Below are positions 4,832-5,774 of a DNA stretch of 5,774 bases, piece by piece. Within the stretch, counting starts at the first letter, position 1, and every line of letters begins with the position of its first letter. The DNA comes from Bacteroidales bacterium UBA6408 (GTDB lineage: Bacteria; Bacteroidota; Bacteroidia; Bacteroidales; UBA932), in contig DJPQ01000015.1 of assembly GCA_002439805.1 (NCBI GenBank), positions 6,679-12,452 on the forward strand. Reading direction: 5' to 3'. A program made the translations under genes and the position numbers. The notes beneath the pieces are model-generated. The model searched no databases and was not told the origin of the DNA. It saw only the letters and a list, made by a program, of their open reading frames with translations.

Positions 4832-5774
4832 ATGTCAAAATACGGTCTCATAGGCTTTCCGATAGCACATTCGCTCAGTCCGCGCCTCTTCAAGGCGGCC
4901 TACGGCGGGCGTTTCCGCTACGACCTGCTTGAGTCTGAGGACTTTGAGCGGGCGTTTCGCATATTCATGAAGTCTTATGACGCCGTGAACGTGACCGCGC
5001 CTTTCAAGGAACAGGCGTTTGACAAGGCGAAGTTCCGCAGTCCGGAGTCCGGGCTTGTCGGCGCGGCCAACATCCTTGTCAGGACACCGAGAGGGTTGAG
5101 CTGCTTCAATTCCGACTGTTCGGCCGTCCGGGCAATGCTTGAGGAGTTCGGCAACGGGAAAGACGAAAGTCCGTCGGATGAATCGGCGGCGGCCGGCTGT
5201 CCGGTGGCAGCCCCCTCCTGTGCCAGCGCCGCGTTAAGGAAGGTACTTGTCGTAGGCTGCGGGGGAGCCGGGAAGGCCGCCGCCGTCGCTGCCTGTATGC
5301 TCGGCCTTGACGTGACTGTGATGAACAGGAATATGTCCCGTGCCCTGAGCTTTGTCCAGCACCTTTCCTCGGCATCTCAGTCGGCGGTGCAGGCTTCGGG
5401 AGGACTGCATCAGAAGCAGTTCCGCATGGGGACGGTCTCCGTGCTGCCTCTTGACCGCTTCGCCTCGGATGTGCTTCGCTATGATGCTCTGATATACACC
5501 CTTCCGTTGCCATTGACGACATTCCCGTTCACGGCTGAGGCCTCCTCGCGGATGCCTTCCGGCCCGTGCGTATGTGAACTGCCTACAGGCGACACCCGTA
5601 TCAAATTGATAATAGAGGCAAACTACCGCAACCCGTCATTCACCCCGGAAGTTCTTGCCAAGTTCCCTCCTCAGACAAAATATATCCCGGGGGAACAATG
5701 GCTTCTTCGTCAGGCACTTGCCGGCTACGGCCTCATGACCGGCATAAACCCTGACCCGCAGGCTCTTTACGGGG
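4832..5774 (+). CDS. aroE: Shikimate 5-dehydrogenase (AroE-like, divergent), 3' end outside window
   Basis: AroE reduces 3-dehydroshikimate to shikimate with NADPH, the fourth step of the pathway to chorismate and the aromatic amino acids. The frame is open from ATG 4832 to the window edge: 314 codons, already longer than the usual 250-290, so it is 3' partial. Shikimate-site residues are present: HSLSP (13-17, with both serines), NVTAPFKE with catalytic lysine K59, GAAN with N80, and FNSD with catalytic aspartate D95. The Rossmann nucleotide loop is GCGGAGKAA (142-150), followed by MNRN (164-167). Q294 in LLRQALAGYG fits the conserved C-terminal glutamine. Oddities are a Ser/Ala/Pro-rich insert (about 107-135), a second one (about 179-200), and IYTLPLPL (221-228) where the family has a D-NATP-G-M type motif. 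Lineage-specific AroE is the best call; a related paralog acting on another substrate is possible. Confidence 0.85.
   Translation, partial: MSKYGLIGFPIAHSLSPRLFKAAYGGRFRYDLLESEDFERAFRIFMKSYDAVNVTAPFKEQAFDKAKFRSPESGLVGAANILVRTPRGLSCFNSDCSAVRAMLEEFGNGKDESPSDESAAAGCPVAAPSCASAALRKVLVVGCGGAGKAAAVAACMLGLDVTVMNRNMSRALSFVQHLSSASQSAVQASGGLHQKQFRMGTVSVLPLDRFASDVLRYDALIYTLPLPLTTFPFTAEASSRMPSGPCVCELPTGDTRIKLIIEANYRNPSFTPEVLAKFPPQTKYIPGEQWLLRQALAGYGLMTGINPDPQALYG

Noticed and set aside
5106..5522. 138-codon minus-strand frame within aroE
   Set aside because: It is antisense to the aroE Rossmann region. The translation is Arg/Pro/Ser-rich low complexity, typical of a shadow.

Overview
The window looks like chromosomal DNA from a member of the Bacteroidota, most likely an uncultured gut-type Bacteroidales with a moderately high GC content. 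Three things suggest this. The LysS protein reads like the Bacteroidales form of class II lysyl-tRNA synthetase. The intergenic regions carry TAnnTTTG promoter elements typical of this phylum. The gene starts lack strong Shine-Dalgarno sequences. Genus cannot be fixed from the sequence alone.

Layout from left to right: positions 1-230 are non-coding and hold a 23-bp direct repeat (1-23 and 126-148), a 6-bp hairpin between the copies, and a second hairpin just past the recJ stop. recJ (single-strand-specific 5'-3' exonuclease) runs leftward from 1958 to 231. A 143-bp divergent intergenic region follows, with one promoter-like element pointing each way. lysS (lysyl-tRNA synthetase) runs rightward from 2102 to 3622. 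Its last seven codons form one arm of a perfect 21-bp inverted repeat. The next 163 bp are a dense set of overlapping short inverted repeats. A SpoU/TrmH-family RNA 2'-O-methyltransferase gene spans 3808-4770 and carries an unusual low-complexity insert. A divergent shikimate dehydrogenase gene (aroE-like) starts at 4832 and runs off the right edge.

The genes are housekeeping functions: DNA repair and recombination, tRNA charging, RNA modification, and aromatic amino-acid precursor synthesis. lysS, the methyltransferase gene and aroE share a strand and could be partly co-transcribed. However, the hairpin-rich 185-bp gap after lysS argues for termination or processing there. No mobile element, CRISPR array, tRNA, rRNA or recognisable defence system is visible. 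The most unusual content is non-coding: the edge repeat, the palindrome at the lysS stop, and the hairpin cluster, which may have a degenerate inverted relative inside the methyltransferase gene.
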